Origin: an uncultured Rickettsiales bacterium
GTDB taxonomy: Bacteria > Pseudomonadota > Alphaproteobacteria > Rickettsiales > UBA1997
Length of the DNA: 11,038 nt
NCBI GenBank assembly: GCA_951800555.1
Contig: CATOJU010000020.1
Location: 1-11,038, forward strand
Direction of reading: 5' to 3'
Notes under the pieces: generated by a model
What the model saw: only the letters and a program-made list of their open reading frames with translations
What the model was told of the DNA's origin: nothing
Database searches by the model: none
Program-made: the position numbers and the translations under genes
Part shown: in pieces, positions 1 to 7,541 of the stretch
How the letters are laid out: the number at the start of each line of letters is the position of its first letter
How positions within the stretch are numbered: position 1 is the first letter of the stretch

Positions 1-216
1 ATAAAAATTTTTGTCTTTTTTATAATATTTTTATAAAAAATTTTTATGCGATATATCTAATAATGTCTACAGTTTTTTATTACAAAATTAATATAAATAT
101 AAAATATTAATAAATTGTTTTTAAAAAAAATAAATAAATACAATAGAAAGCATAATTATTTGCTCAATTATTTATTATAAATAATAATCAAGGCAGGTTT
201 TATTATCATTTCAAAA
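1..216. other. AT-rich non-coding left edge, upstream of the MFS gene
   Basis: No credible gene is visible here. The first 47 bases contain a perfect AT-only inverted repeat (1-12 against 36-47) with a long loop, which could be a weak terminator of a gene off the left edge but could also be chance in such AT-rich DNA. The rest is presumably the leader and promoter region of the transporter at 217. A 7-bp AT stem lies around 169-185. Nothing else is recognised. Confidence 0.5.
115..144 (+). promoter_or_regulatory. Possible sigma70-type promoter of the MFS gene
   Basis: TTGTTT (115-120) and TACAAT (139-144) are separated by 18 bases, a reasonable match to a housekeeping promoter upstream of the transporter. 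In DNA this AT-rich such matches arise often by chance, so this is a weak prediction. Confidence 0.25.
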
Positions 217-1419
217 ATGAAAGAAAAAACAAAATTCCTATTACAGAATTTTTCAATCTGTTTCTTTAAAAACCTTTTATTTCTGAAGAAATACTTAGTA
301 TTAGTTCTCACGCGAAGCTTAAAAGCAACGCAAGTTAGTCTTATTTTATCTGCTCATAGTATTTCTTCAATTTTAATTCAAGTTCCATTAGGAGTTTTAT
401 CGGATTGTTTAGGTTCTAAAAGATTATTAATTTATTCTATACTAATTTTAATAATCGGATATACTGTTGTTTTATTTAATAAAAGTTTTTTTAGTTTTTG
501 TCTAATTTATGCTTGTTTTGGCATATATGATACAATATATTTTTCTGCAAGGGAATCTTTATTTTATAATGGTTCGAAATATTTAAATCTAAAAGATAGT
601 ATTCCATATTATAGAAATTTAACAAGAATAATTTCATTTTTAGCTTTATCAATTGCTGCTTTTTTTGCAGGAAAATTTATATTAAAAGATTTAAATTTAG
701 CATTAAAAATAGATATTTTTATATTGATAATATATTTGCTTATAATAACTTGGATTAATGGAAATGAAAATCCTAATATTAAAAAATTAAATAAAAACTA
801 TATAAAATCACTAAAAAATGGTATTAAATATGTTACAAAACATAGGACTTTAGCAGAATTTATTGTATTTGAAGGAATTTGGGCTTCAATAACAGCTATA
901 TTTATTGGTTTTTGTCCCGTATTTTATAAAGAAATGGGAATAGCAGAAAATGTTAATATTATGGTAACTATTCAAATTGCAATTATAGCAACAACACAAT
1001 TATGTTTTATTAATATTTTATATAAAAAAACAACATTTTATAATCGTATTATGTTTTTTATGGTGGGGGCTATTTTTGGTATAATTTCACTTTATTTATA
1101 TAAAAGTATATTTGCCTATATATTAAATATTTTATGTTTACTTTGTACTCAAATAGCTGAAATATTAATATATACAACAGTTCAAGAATTAATCCCTAGT
1201 AAATCAAGGGCCTGTATAACAGCTGTTAAAAGTTTTGTTAACTCAATATTTAAATTAATATTTTTATATATTCTGGGATTTTTATTCAAAAGTTATAATT
1301 ATAGAATTAGTTTTTTAATATTATTTATATTCTATTTTATATGTTGTATATTTTTTATTTATGTATTTCACAATGATGAACATTTAAGAAAAAAGAATAT
1401 TAGAATATTAAATAAATAG
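217..1419 (+). CDS. Major facilitator superfamily (MFS) transporter
   Basis: A 400-residue, very hydrophobic inner-membrane protein with about 10-12 predicted membrane segments, the normal size for an MFS carrier. The clearest signature is the cytoplasmic loop between helices 2 and 3, GVLSDCLGSKRLL (about residues 59-71), which matches MFS motif A. A polar central stretch around residues 180-210 separates the two six-helix halves. In the second half, the PSKSRA stretch (about residues 327-332) fits the loop that mirrors motif A. The substrate cannot be told; drug efflux or metabolite exchange are both possible. The ATG at 217 has no close Shine-Dalgarno: AGGCAGG at 191-197 lies 19 bases upstream, and in-frame ATT codons at 202 and 208 sit nearer to it, so the true start may be slightly earlier. 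The gene converges on the minus-strand gene at 1436 with a 16-base gap. Family assignment is firm, specificity unknown. Confidence 0.82.
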   Translation: MKEKTKFLLQNFSICFFKNLLFLKKYLVLVLTRSLKATQVSLILSAHSISSILIQVPLGVLSDCLGSKRLLIYSILILIIGYTVVLFNKSFFSFCLIYACFGIYDTIYFSARESLFYNGSKYLNLKDSIPYYRNLTRIISFLALSIAAFFAGKFILKDLNLALKIDIFILIIYLLIITWINGNENPNIKKLNKNYIKSLKNGIKYVTKHRTLAEFIVFEGIWASITAIFIGFCPVFYKEMGIAENVNIMVTIQIAIIATTQLCFINILYKKTTFYNRIMFFMVGAIFGIISLYLYKSIFAYILNILCLLCTQIAEILIYTTVQELIPSKSRACITAVKSFVNSIFKLIFLYILGFLFKSYNYRISFLILFIFYFICCIFFIYVFHNDEHLRKKNIRILNK

Positions 1420-1435
1420 TTATCAATTATAATTT

Positions 1436-1921
1436 TTAAATACCTCTTCCTTTTCCTTGTGATGCATCTTTTGCGTGCATCATATTTACCCAATAACCAG
1501 CATCATTTTGTGTTTTTAATGTTTCAGCATGTTGCATTAAATAGGAAACTTTTTGCCCCAAAATCATAGCAGTCCAACGACCTACTGGTTTTACCATCCC
1601 AACAATTTCTTTTTTTTCAAGATCAGGATCTAAATCTATATCCTGATCTCCAATTCTTGGTAATCGTTGAACATTTTGTAATTTTATTACATTCTCTCTA
1701 GCCTTTTGTTTTTCAATATCTTTATCCCTATACATAATATCATTTCTTGATGAAGGAATATATGGTTTTTCCTTTTTATCCTTTGGACGAATCATTTTTA
1801 TTAAGGCTTCATATTTTCTTATCATATATAAAAAAAACAAAGCCATAACTATTCTTATTATAGTTAGTATTATAAATACTATAGCTGTTAGAGAAATAAA
1901 AACAATTATTATTTTACCCAT
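1436..1921 (-). CDS. Membrane-anchored protein of unknown function, downstream of hydA
   Basis: A 161-residue protein with one long N-terminal hydrophobic stretch (about residues 4-34), a basic, charged linker (about 35-105) and a C-terminal block (about 107-161) containing GRWTAMILGQK, an aromatic GYW and a Gly/Lys/Arg-rich end. I expect an inner-membrane anchor with most of the protein in the cytoplasm. The C-terminal block vaguely recalls small conserved hypothetical proteins of Rickettsiales-type Alphaproteobacteria, but that is from memory and I assign no function. Its ATG lies only 1 base after the hydA stop, so it is almost certainly co-transcribed and perhaps translationally coupled with the hydrogenase. 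There is no clear Shine-Dalgarno. It has none of the cysteine motifs expected of an iron-sulfur partner subunit, so it is not an evident electron-transfer component. Confidence 0.75.
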   Translation of the reverse strand: MGKIIIVFISLTAIVFIILTIIRIVMALFFLYMIRKYEALIKMIRPKDKKEKPYIPSSRNDIMYRDKDIEKQKARENVIKLQNVQRLPRIGDQDIDLDPDLEKKEIVGMVKPVGRWTAMILGQKVSYLMQHAETLKTQNDAGYWVNMMHAKDASQGKGRGI

Positions 1922-1922
1922 T

Positions 1923-3221
1923 TTAATTGAAATTTACGTAGAATAATTGTTTTTTAAAATCTTTTTTTTGGGCCCATTCTAAATATTCTTTGACATTTTC
2001 ATTATCCAATGCAACTTTTTTATTTTTATTAATATCTAAATTTTCAAGAATTTGTCTTCTTTTTTGAATTAAATCATCTTCACTACCAGGCTTCGATGGT
2101 AATAGTGGCTGTCCTCCTCCATTTATACAACCACCTTTACAATTCATAACTTCTATATAGTGATAATCTTTATATTTAGCGCTACTTAAAAATTCTTTTA
2201 CATTTTTTGGACTTGAAATTACAGCTATTTTTAATTTTTTACCAGCAATTTCAACTTCTGCTTCCTTAAAATTAATTCCATTTTCTTCTATATTTTTATA
2301 ATTTAATCCATCAAAATCTTTATTTTCAAGTTTTCTTTTTACAACTCTCAAAGCAGATTCCATAACTCCACCACTTTTTCCATATATTACAGCACCTCCT
2401 GTATATTCTGAAAGATTATCTGCTTCACTTTCTTCAATATTTGCAAAATCTATATTACTTTCTTTAATCATTTTTCCCAATTCTCTAACTGTCAAGACAT
2501 AATCAACAGCTTTCATATCATTATAAATATAAATTTCATCTTTTTTAGAAGTGCAGGGCATTATTGAAACAACTATTATATTTTTTGGATTAATAGAATT
2601 TTTTTCTGCCCACCAAGTTTTAAAAGCCATACCAGAATGAATATGTGGGGACATTGCTGTTGTTAAATTATCTATAATTTCTGGAGTATATTTTTTTACA
2701 AAATTTACCCAAGAAGGGCAACAAGCAGTAAACATTGGTAAATTTTCATTTTTTTCCAATCTTTCTATTAATTCTTCTGCTTCAATTATACTTGTTATAT
2801 CCGCCCCAAAATTTACATCAAATACTTTTGAAAAACCTAATAATTTAAGGCAAGTATTAATTTTTTTTTCTACATTTATATTATGTTCTAATTTAAATAT
2901 TTCATTTATTGATGCTCTAACCGATGGAGCATATTGAACTATTACAGTTTTAGTTTTGTCTTGAATTAAATCTTTAACTTCATTAATATTTTCTTGTTCT
3001 TTCATAACATTTACAGGACAAACAAGGGTACATTGGCCACAATTAACACAGGGATTTTCTTCTGAAAAAACTATATATCCATCTTTGCCTTTTCCTTCCA
3101 TTTTTAAATGACAAATTCCTATACTATTACATTTTTGAACACATTTTGTACATTTTATGCATTTATCTTTGATAAATTCTATTGAATTACCTTTTTTAAT
3201 TATATTTATATTATTATCCAT
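1923..3221 (-). CDS. hydA: [FeFe] hydrogenase, two [4Fe-4S] clusters plus H-cluster domain
   Basis: The 432-residue protein catalyses reversible proton reduction to H2, normally disposing of fermentative electrons from ferredoxin. The N-terminus carries two [4Fe-4S] ferredoxin motifs: Cys21/24/27/31 and Cys58/61/64/68. The H-cluster domain has all three signatures: L1 TACCPSW (165-171), with Cys167 as the expected proton-transfer cysteine and Cys168 as a ligand; L2 MPCTSKKDE (221-229, Cys223); and L3 from Glu357 to Pro372, with Cys361 and Cys365. The APSVR block (98-102) and SGGVMESALR (283-292) also fit. L1 has Ala166 where many enzymes have Ser. All ligands are present, so it should be active if the HydEFG maturases, absent here, exist elsewhere. 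The C-terminal tail is short. No signal peptide is visible, so it is probably cytoplasmic. It heads a two-gene unit and is divergent from nrdD, another enzyme of anaerobic life. No good Shine-Dalgarno precedes its ATG. Confidence 0.95.
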   Translation of the reverse strand: MDNNINIIKKGNSIEFIKDKCIKCTKCVQKCNSIGICHLKMEGKGKDGYIVFSEENPCVNCGQCTLVCPVNVMKEQENINEVKDLIQDKTKTVIVQYAPSVRASINEIFKLEHNINVEKKINTCLKLLGFSKVFDVNFGADITSIIEAEELIERLEKNENLPMFTACCPSWVNFVKKYTPEIIDNLTTAMSPHIHSGMAFKTWWAEKNSINPKNIIVVSIMPCTSKKDEIYIYNDMKAVDYVLTVRELGKMIKESNIDFANIEESEADNLSEYTGGAVIYGKSGGVMESALRVVKRKLENKDFDGLNYKNIEENGINFKEAEVEIAGKKLKIAVISSPKNVKEFLSSAKYKDYHYIEVMNCKGGCINGGGQPLLPSKPGSEDDLIQKRRQILENLDINKNKKVALDNENVKEYLEWAQKKDFKKQLFYVNFN

Positions 3222-3249
3222 ATTATTGATTGAAAAATTATTTATTTTT

Positions 3250-3277
3250 ATTTTAAAAATGTTATTATTAAAATCAA
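3250..3277 (-). promoter_or_regulatory. Possible promoter of the hydA operon
   Basis: Read on the minus strand, TTGATT (3272-3277) and TAAAAT (3250-3255) are spaced by 16 bases, about 30 bases upstream of the hydA ATG. The -35 element overlaps one of the AAAATCAAT repeats, so a regulator binding there could affect polymerase. AT richness makes this tentative. Confidence 0.3.
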
Positions 3278-3572
3278 TTGTTATTTTTAGCTATAGATAT
3301 TAAAATTTTTACTTAAAAGATTTCTTGTTTTATTGTATGTTTATCTTTATATAAAAATTTTGTATATTTATATAATAAAATAGTCTGTATTTATATGTAA
3401 AATAGATTTATATATAATACATATATACTTAAAAAGTATTGAAAAATCAATGTTTTTTTATAATCAAGAAAAATCAATCAAATATTATGTCAAGGATTTT
3501 TTTAATTAAAAATTAAAATTTTATACTTGTAATAATATTTTATATTATTATATTAATATTTAATATTTTAAT

Positions 3573-3578
3573 AAAAGG
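3573..3578 (+). promoter_or_regulatory. Shine-Dalgarno of nrdD
   Basis: AAAAGG ends 6 bases before the nrdD ATG at 3585. It is one of the few recognisable ribosome-binding sites in the window and supports the chosen start. Confidence 0.55.
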
Positions 3579-3584
3579 TTTTAT

Positions 3585-5723
3585 ATGAAAAAAGTATTAT
3601 TATTACCAGCGATAAGAGAAAAAATAGCAACTGCTTTTAAAAAAGCAGATGAAGGTTCGTTGTCGGAATTTTATAAAATTTTAGATGATACAGAGTTTTC
3701 TGGCGAGTTAGAAAAAGATTATTCTGAAATAGAAGAAGTAATTAAAAATACATTAGCAAAATTAGGATTAACTAAAGTTTTAGAAGAGTTTATTAAAATA
3801 TCATTTGATAAAAAACAAGAAAGAGATACAAAAGTAAGTTCTAAAATATCAATTCAAGAGTATATAGATAGAGAAGATTGGAGAATTAATGCTAATGCAA
3901 ATACAGGATATAGTAATGCTGGTCTTGTAAATAATATTTCAGGAAAATTAATAGCTAATTATTGGTTAGATAATGTTTATAGTGAAGAAGAGGGAATGGC
4001 TCATAGGGATGGCGATTATCATATTCATGATCTTGATTGCTTGACTGGTTATTGTGCAGGTTGGTCTTTAAGACAATTATTAGATGAGGGATTTAATGGT
4101 GTAAAAGGTAGGGTTTCGGCAAAAGCTCCAAGACATTTTAGAACTGCGCTTGGACAAATGGCAAATTTTCTTGGAATTTTACAATCTGAATGGGCTGGTG
4201 CTCAGGCTTTTAGTAGTTTTGATACTTATCTTGCTCCTTATGTTTTTAAAGATAATTTAACTTTAAGAGAAATTAGAGAAGCTATAACTAGTTTTATTTA
4301 TAATTTGAATGTCCCAGCAAGATGGGGGCAATCTCCTTTTACAAATGTTACCTTGGATTTTACAGTACCAGAAGATTTAAGAAATCAAATACCAACTTGT
4401 AATAGTATACATTTATTTAAAGGCGTTGAAAATCAAGATTTATTAAAAAAAGCGAGAGCTAGAGGTGTCAATTCTTTAGAAGAACTGACATATAAACATT
4501 TTCAGCAAGAAATAGAAATGATTGATATTGCCTATTATGAAGTTATGACAAGAGGAGATGAAGATGGCCAACCATTTACTTTTCCAATTCCTACAGTGAA
4601 TATAACTGAAGACTTTGATTGGAATAGCAAAGCCGCAGATGCTTTATTTGAGAATACTGCAAAAGTAGGAAGTTCCTACTTTCAAAATTTCATAGGAAGC
4701 CAATATATGAGAAATGAAGCTGGTGAATTAGTACCAAACCCAGAGGCATATAAACCAAATGCTGTGAGGAGTATGTGTTGCCGATTGCAGTTGGATTTGA
4801 GAGAATTATTAAAAAGAGGAAATGGATTATTTGGATCAGCTGAAATGACAGGATCAATTGGTGTTGTTACTATTAATATGGCAAGACTTGGTTATTTATG
4901 TAAAGATAATAAAGATGCTTTATTTTTTAGACTAGGCAGATTGATGGAACTTGCAAAATCAACACTTGAGAAAAAAAGAATTTTCGTTCAGGATTTATAT
5001 GAAAGAGGATTTTATCCATATACAAAAAGATATTTGAAAGGTTTTAAAAATCATTTTAGTACTATAGGTGTTAATGGTATGAATGAAATGATTAGAAATT
5101 TTAGTCACGATAGGTATGAAATTACTTCTGAAGAAGGAATTAAATTTGCAGTCGAGGTACTTGAATTTATGAGAAATAAATTAAAAAAATTTCAAGAAGA
5201 AACTGGAAATTTATATAATCTTGAAGCTACACCAGCAGAAGGAACTACATATAGATTTGCAAAAATTGACAAAAAAAGATTTCCAGATATAATCCAAGCC
5301 GGATTTAATGAAAACATTTATTATACAAATAGTAGTCAAGTTCCTGCAAATTATACAGATGATCCATTTGAAGCTTTAGATTTACAAAATGATTTACAAT
5401 GCAAATATACTGGTGGAACAGTTTTGCATTTGTATATGAGTGAAAGACTACCAAATGGTGAAAGTGCAAAAAATTTAGTTAAAAAAGTTTTAACTAATTA
5501 TAAATTACCATATATAACTATAACTCCAGTGTTTTCTGTTTGTCCTACACATGGTTATTTGAATGGTGAACAACATGAATGCCCGCATTGTAGTAAAAAA
5601 ACGCAAGTATGGACTAGAGTAATGGGATATCATAGACCATTTGATAGCTTTAATATAGGTAAAAAAGGTGAACATATGGAAAGGGTATTATTTAAAGAAT
5701 GTAAATGTGGTAGTAAAAAATAA
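3585..5723 (+). CDS. nrdD: Anaerobic (class III) ribonucleoside-triphosphate reductase
   Basis: A 712-residue glycyl-radical enzyme that reduces ribonucleoside triphosphates to deoxy forms for DNA synthesis without oxygen. Seen directly: the radical-domain motif RVMGY (678-682, radical Gly681) with the following NxGK; a metal-site region with Cys653, His656, Cys666 and Cys669; cysteines of the active-site type in GYCAGW (Cys157) and SMCCRL (Cys398/399); and the family blocks HIHDLD (146-151), EWAGAQAFSSFDTYLAP (202-218) and QSPFTN (249-254). The first ~85 residues do not show the usual ATP-cone signature near the N-terminus, so allosteric control by ATP/dATP may be lost, diverged or replaced. 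A short extra cysteine pair (Cys706, Cys708) ends the protein. The radical-SAM activase NrdG, often encoded next door, is not adjacent: hairpins follow the stop. A Shine-Dalgarno (AAAAGG) supports the ATG. Confidence 0.96.
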   Translation: MKKVLLLPAIREKIATAFKKADEGSLSEFYKILDDTEFSGELEKDYSEIEEVIKNTLAKLGLTKVLEEFIKISFDKKQERDTKVSSKISIQEYIDREDWRINANANTGYSNAGLVNNISGKLIANYWLDNVYSEEEGMAHRDGDYHIHDLDCLTGYCAGWSLRQLLDEGFNGVKGRVSAKAPRHFRTALGQMANFLGILQSEWAGAQAFSSFDTYLAPYVFKDNLTLREIREAITSFIYNLNVPARWGQSPFTNVTLDFTVPEDLRNQIPTCNSIHLFKGVENQDLLKKARARGVNSLEELTYKHFQQEIEMIDIAYYEVMTRGDEDGQPFTFPIPTVNITEDFDWNSKAADALFENTAKVGSSYFQNFIGSQYMRNEAGELVPNPEAYKPNAVRSMCCRLQLDLRELLKRGNGLFGSAEMTGSIGVVTINMARLGYLCKDNKDALFFRLGRLMELAKSTLEKKRIFVQDLYERGFYPYTKRYLKGFKNHFSTIGVNGMNEMIRNFSHDRYEITSEEGIKFAVEVLEFMRNKLKKFQEETGNLYNLEATPAEGTTYRFAKIDKKRFPDIIQAGFNENIYYTNSSQVPANYTDDPFEALDLQNDLQCKYTGGTVLHLYMSERLPNGESAKNLVKKVLTNYKLPYITITPVFSVCPTHGYLNGEQHECPHCSKKTQVWTRVMGYHRPFDSFNIGKKGEHMERVLFKECKCGSKK

Positions 5724-5749
5724 AAAAATTTTATAATATAAAATTCTTA

Positions 5750-5790
5750 AAAAAAGTAATCCACTAACTTAATTGATGGATTACTTTTTT
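5750..5790 (+). terminator. Strong intrinsic terminator after nrdD
   Basis: A perfect 14-bp inverted repeat (5750-5763 against 5777-5790) with a 13-base loop begins in an A-run and ends in six T's, 26 bases after the nrdD stop. The stem has a mixed core (GTAATCCA), unlike random AT repeats nearby. A-run and T-run flank both sides, so it could act in either direction. It isolates nrdD as a single-gene unit. Confidence 0.85.
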
Positions 5791-5880
5791 GTTATTTTTA
5801 TTTTAAAAATACCACATACTTTTTGGATTTTTAAAATAAATTTATTATAATCGTTATTTTATAAAAAAATTTGTATAAAT

Positions 5881-5916
5881 AATAATCTAAACACAAAAAT
5901 TTGTGTTTAGATTATT
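5881..5916. terminator. Second hairpin, likely bidirectional terminator between nrdD and mlaE
   Basis: A 17-base arm (5881-5897) is the exact reverse complement of 5900-5916, leaving an essentially palindromic 36-base element with a tiny A-rich loop. On the plus strand it is followed by a T-rich tract (5918-5930); on the minus strand it begins 14 bases after the mlaE stop and is followed by a weaker T-rich stretch. It probably ends mlaE transcription and backs up the first nrdD terminator. A palindromic protein-binding site is a less likely alternative. Confidence 0.75.
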
Positions 5917-5930
5917 ATTGTTTTTTTATT

Positions 5931-6716
5931 TTAGACAAAAAATATTTCTGTCATTAAATAATTAGATAGTAAAATTAGTATAGATGCTGTAACTATTGCA
6001 TTTATTGTTGCTTTTCCTACACCAGCGGCTCCACCTTTTGAATAATATCCGTGATAACAGCCTGAAATAGCTACTATAAATCCAAAAACTACTGATTTAA
6101 TTAATCCAGAATAAATATCTTCCGCCTTTAAAAAATTTATAGTATTGTTTAAGTATAAAGATAAATCAAAGCCTAGACTCCAAACACTAGCCATAGTTCC
6201 ACCAAAAATTCCTATTATATCAGCTATTAATACCAAAAATGGCATAAAAATTGTTGCAACAAAAATTTTAGGAAAAATTAAATATTTATATGGTGATGTT
6301 GATAATGTATAAAGTGCATCTATTTGTTCCGTTACTCTCATAGTTCCTATTTGTGCAGCAATTGAAGTACTAACTCTGCCAGCGACCATAAGACCAACAA
6401 GTATTGGGGCTAATTCTCTTGTTATTGCTAAAACAACTATTGCTGGTACTGTGCTTTCAGCACCAAACCTATTACAACCAGCATAGGTTTGCAATGCCAT
6501 TACGCCTCCTGTAAAAATTGCAGTTGCTGCAACAACTGGTAGAGAATAAAAGCCAATTTCCATAAATTCAACGCCTATTGATTTAAAATACCATTTTTTA
6601 CTGAAAATGCTTTTTAACGATTTAAAAATGAATATATTAAATTTTCCAATATTAAGGAAAAATTTAGAAAATATTTTTATATAAAATTGTCCTGTTTTTT
6701 TGCAAAATTTTTTCAT
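5931..6716 (-). CDS. mlaE: MlaE-family ABC transporter permease (lipid asymmetry / phospholipid transport)
   Basis: A 261-residue inner-membrane permease of the MlaE family, which with the ATPase MlaF and the MCE protein MlaD moves phospholipids between the inner and outer membranes. Family blocks visible are FTGGVMALQTYAG (68-80), the conserved core ITRELAPILVGLMVAGR (98-114), GTMRVTEQIDAL (124-135), ADIIGIFGG (165-173) and KGGAAGVGKAT (227-237). About five or six hydrophobic segments follow an amphipathic N-terminal helix, and length is normal. The core and the CYHGYYSKGGA stretch look to me like alphaproteobacterial or rickettsial versions. Oddly, no mlaF or mlaD gene is adjacent: the gene ends in a hairpin and starts divergently from cmk, so its partners must lie elsewhere. 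No Shine-Dalgarno is obvious before the ATG. Confidence 0.93.
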   Translation of the reverse strand: MKKFCKKTGQFYIKIFSKFFLNIGKFNIFIFKSLKSIFSKKWYFKSIGVEFMEIGFYSLPVVAATAIFTGGVMALQTYAGCNRFGAESTVPAIVVLAITRELAPILVGLMVAGRVSTSIAAQIGTMRVTEQIDALYTLSTSPYKYLIFPKIFVATIFMPFLVLIADIIGIFGGTMASVWSLGFDLSLYLNNTINFLKAEDIYSGLIKSVVFGFIVAISGCYHGYYSKGGAAGVGKATINAIVTASILILLSNYLMTEIFFV

Positions 6717-6743
6717 AATTATAAATTATATATTTTATATTTA

Positions 6744-6771
6744 ACTATATTAGTAAAAAAATAAAATACAA
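6744..6771 (-). promoter_or_regulatory. Possible promoter of mlaE
   Basis: On the minus strand TTGTAT (6766-6771) and TATAGT (6744-6749) are 16 bases apart, about 28 bases before the mlaE start codon. It is consistent with mlaE having its own transcript. AT-rich background keeps confidence low. Confidence 0.3.
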
Positions 6772-6845
6772 GAAAATTATTAATATTTCGTATTGTATAA
6801 ATGGGATTTTGGTTAGTGTTTATTCTATATAATTTAAAAAAGCAA

Positions 6846-6874
6846 TTGACAATTATAAAAAAATCCCTTAAAAT
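6846..6874 (+). promoter_or_regulatory. Sigma70-type promoter of cmk
   Basis: A perfect TTGACA (6846-6851) is followed by exactly 17 bases and TAAAAT (6869-6874), the best promoter match in the window. Transcription would start near 6881, leaving a leader of only about 12-14 bases before the cmk ATG at 6894, with no visible Shine-Dalgarno. Confidence 0.65.
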
Positions 6875-6893
6875 TAAAAGAAACTAATATTTT

Positions 6894-7514
6894 ATGAATA
6901 AAATTATAGCAATAGATGGACCAACAGCATCTGGGAAAGGAACTTTAGCAAAAAGAATAGCAAAACATTTTAATTTACCTTATTTAAATACAGGTGGACT
7001 TTATAGGACAATTGCATTATATATGATTAATAATAATTTAGATTATAACAATAAAAAAGAGGTAATAAATATTCTTGATAAAATTGATTTTAATGATTTA
7101 GAAAATCCAAATCTATATATAGAAGAAATAGGTAATGTAGCTGGTAAGATAGCGCCAATTAGTGAAGTTAGACAATTTCTTTTTAAATTTCAAAAAGATT
7201 TTGCTTATCAAGATAACGGGGCTGTTTTAGATGGTAGAGATATAGGAACAGTAATTTGTCCTGATGCTAAATATAAATTTTATATAACCGCATCTCTGGA
7301 GGAAAGAGCAAAAAGAAGATTTGAAGAAATGAAATTAAAGAAAAAAAATGTTGATTTTAATAAAATTTTTGCTATATTAAAAGATAGAGATAAAAGAGAT
7401 TATGAAAGAAGCAATTCACCTCTTAAAAAGGCAGAAGATGCAATTGAAGTTGATACAACTAATATGGATAAAGATGAGGTTTTTAACTATGTTTTATCTC
7501 TAATAAATATATAA
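6894..7514 (+). CDS. cmk: Cytidylate (CMP/dCMP) kinase
   Basis: A 206-residue cytoplasmic enzyme that phosphorylates CMP and dCMP with ATP, feeding CTP and dCTP pools; functionally close to the ribonucleotide reductase in this window, though separately transcribed. The P-loop GPTASGKGT is at residues 9-17, the substrate-binding NTGGLYR at 32-38, the DGRDIGT block at 113-119, and the LID-type DRDKRDYER at 164-172. DTT (187-189) is near the end. Length is normal for the family. The VICPDA block after DGRDIGT and the overall wording resemble alphaproteobacterial enzymes. Unlike the common arrangement next to rpsA, here cmk has its own strong promoter and is followed 27 bases later by a broken small gene. 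It is complete and should be functional. Confidence 0.95.
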   Translation: MNKIIAIDGPTASGKGTLAKRIAKHFNLPYLNTGGLYRTIALYMINNNLDYNNKKEVINILDKIDFNDLENPNLYIEEIGNVAGKIAPISEVRQFLFKFQKDFAYQDNGAVLDGRDIGTVICPDAKYKFYITASLEERAKRRFEEMKLKKKNVDFNKIFAILKDRDKRDYERSNSPLKKAEDAIEVDTTNMDKDEVFNYVLSLINI

Positions 7515-7532
7515 AATTATTAATAAAATAAT

Positions 7533-7536
7533 AGGA
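7533..7536 (+). promoter_or_regulatory. Shine-Dalgarno of the broken gene after cmk
   Basis: AGGA ends 5 bases before the ATG at 7542, an ideal spacing. It is better than the sites before most intact genes here and indicates that the interrupted reading frame was a translated gene. Confidence 0.5.
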
Positions 7537-7541
7537 AAAAT

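Larger units (their letters stand above)
3222..3584. promoter_or_regulatory. Divergent intergenic region between hydA and nrdD
   Basis: A 363-base gene-free spacer that must hold the promoters of both hydA and nrdD. It is almost pure A/T. The 9-mer AAAATCAAT occurs three times (3270-3278, 3443-3451, 3470-3478). The middle copy belongs to the inverted repeat ATTGA-N4-TCAAT (3438-3451), and a further ATCAA lies at 3463-3467. These resemble FNR/CRP-type half-sites, but the perfect-looking one has TTG-N6-CAA rather than the TTG-N8-CAA of a canonical FNR box. No riboswitch, NrdR box or small gene was recognised. The order of elements suggests shared oxygen or redox control of the two genes, which is inference. 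Confidence 0.45.

Noticed and set aside
1..47. AT-only inverted repeat (1-12 against 36-47) as a terminator
   Set aside because: No G/C in the stem, long 23-base loop, and such repeats are expected by chance at this base composition.
3438..3451. Canonical FNR box
   Set aside because: The spacing between TTG and CAA is 6 bases rather than the 8 of the FNR consensus; kept only as an unassigned palindrome.
3439..3464. TTGAAA and TATAAT as the nrdD promoter
   Set aside because: Both boxes look good but the spacer is only 14 bases, too short for a standard sigma70 promoter; other candidate -10 boxes downstream lack a matching -35.
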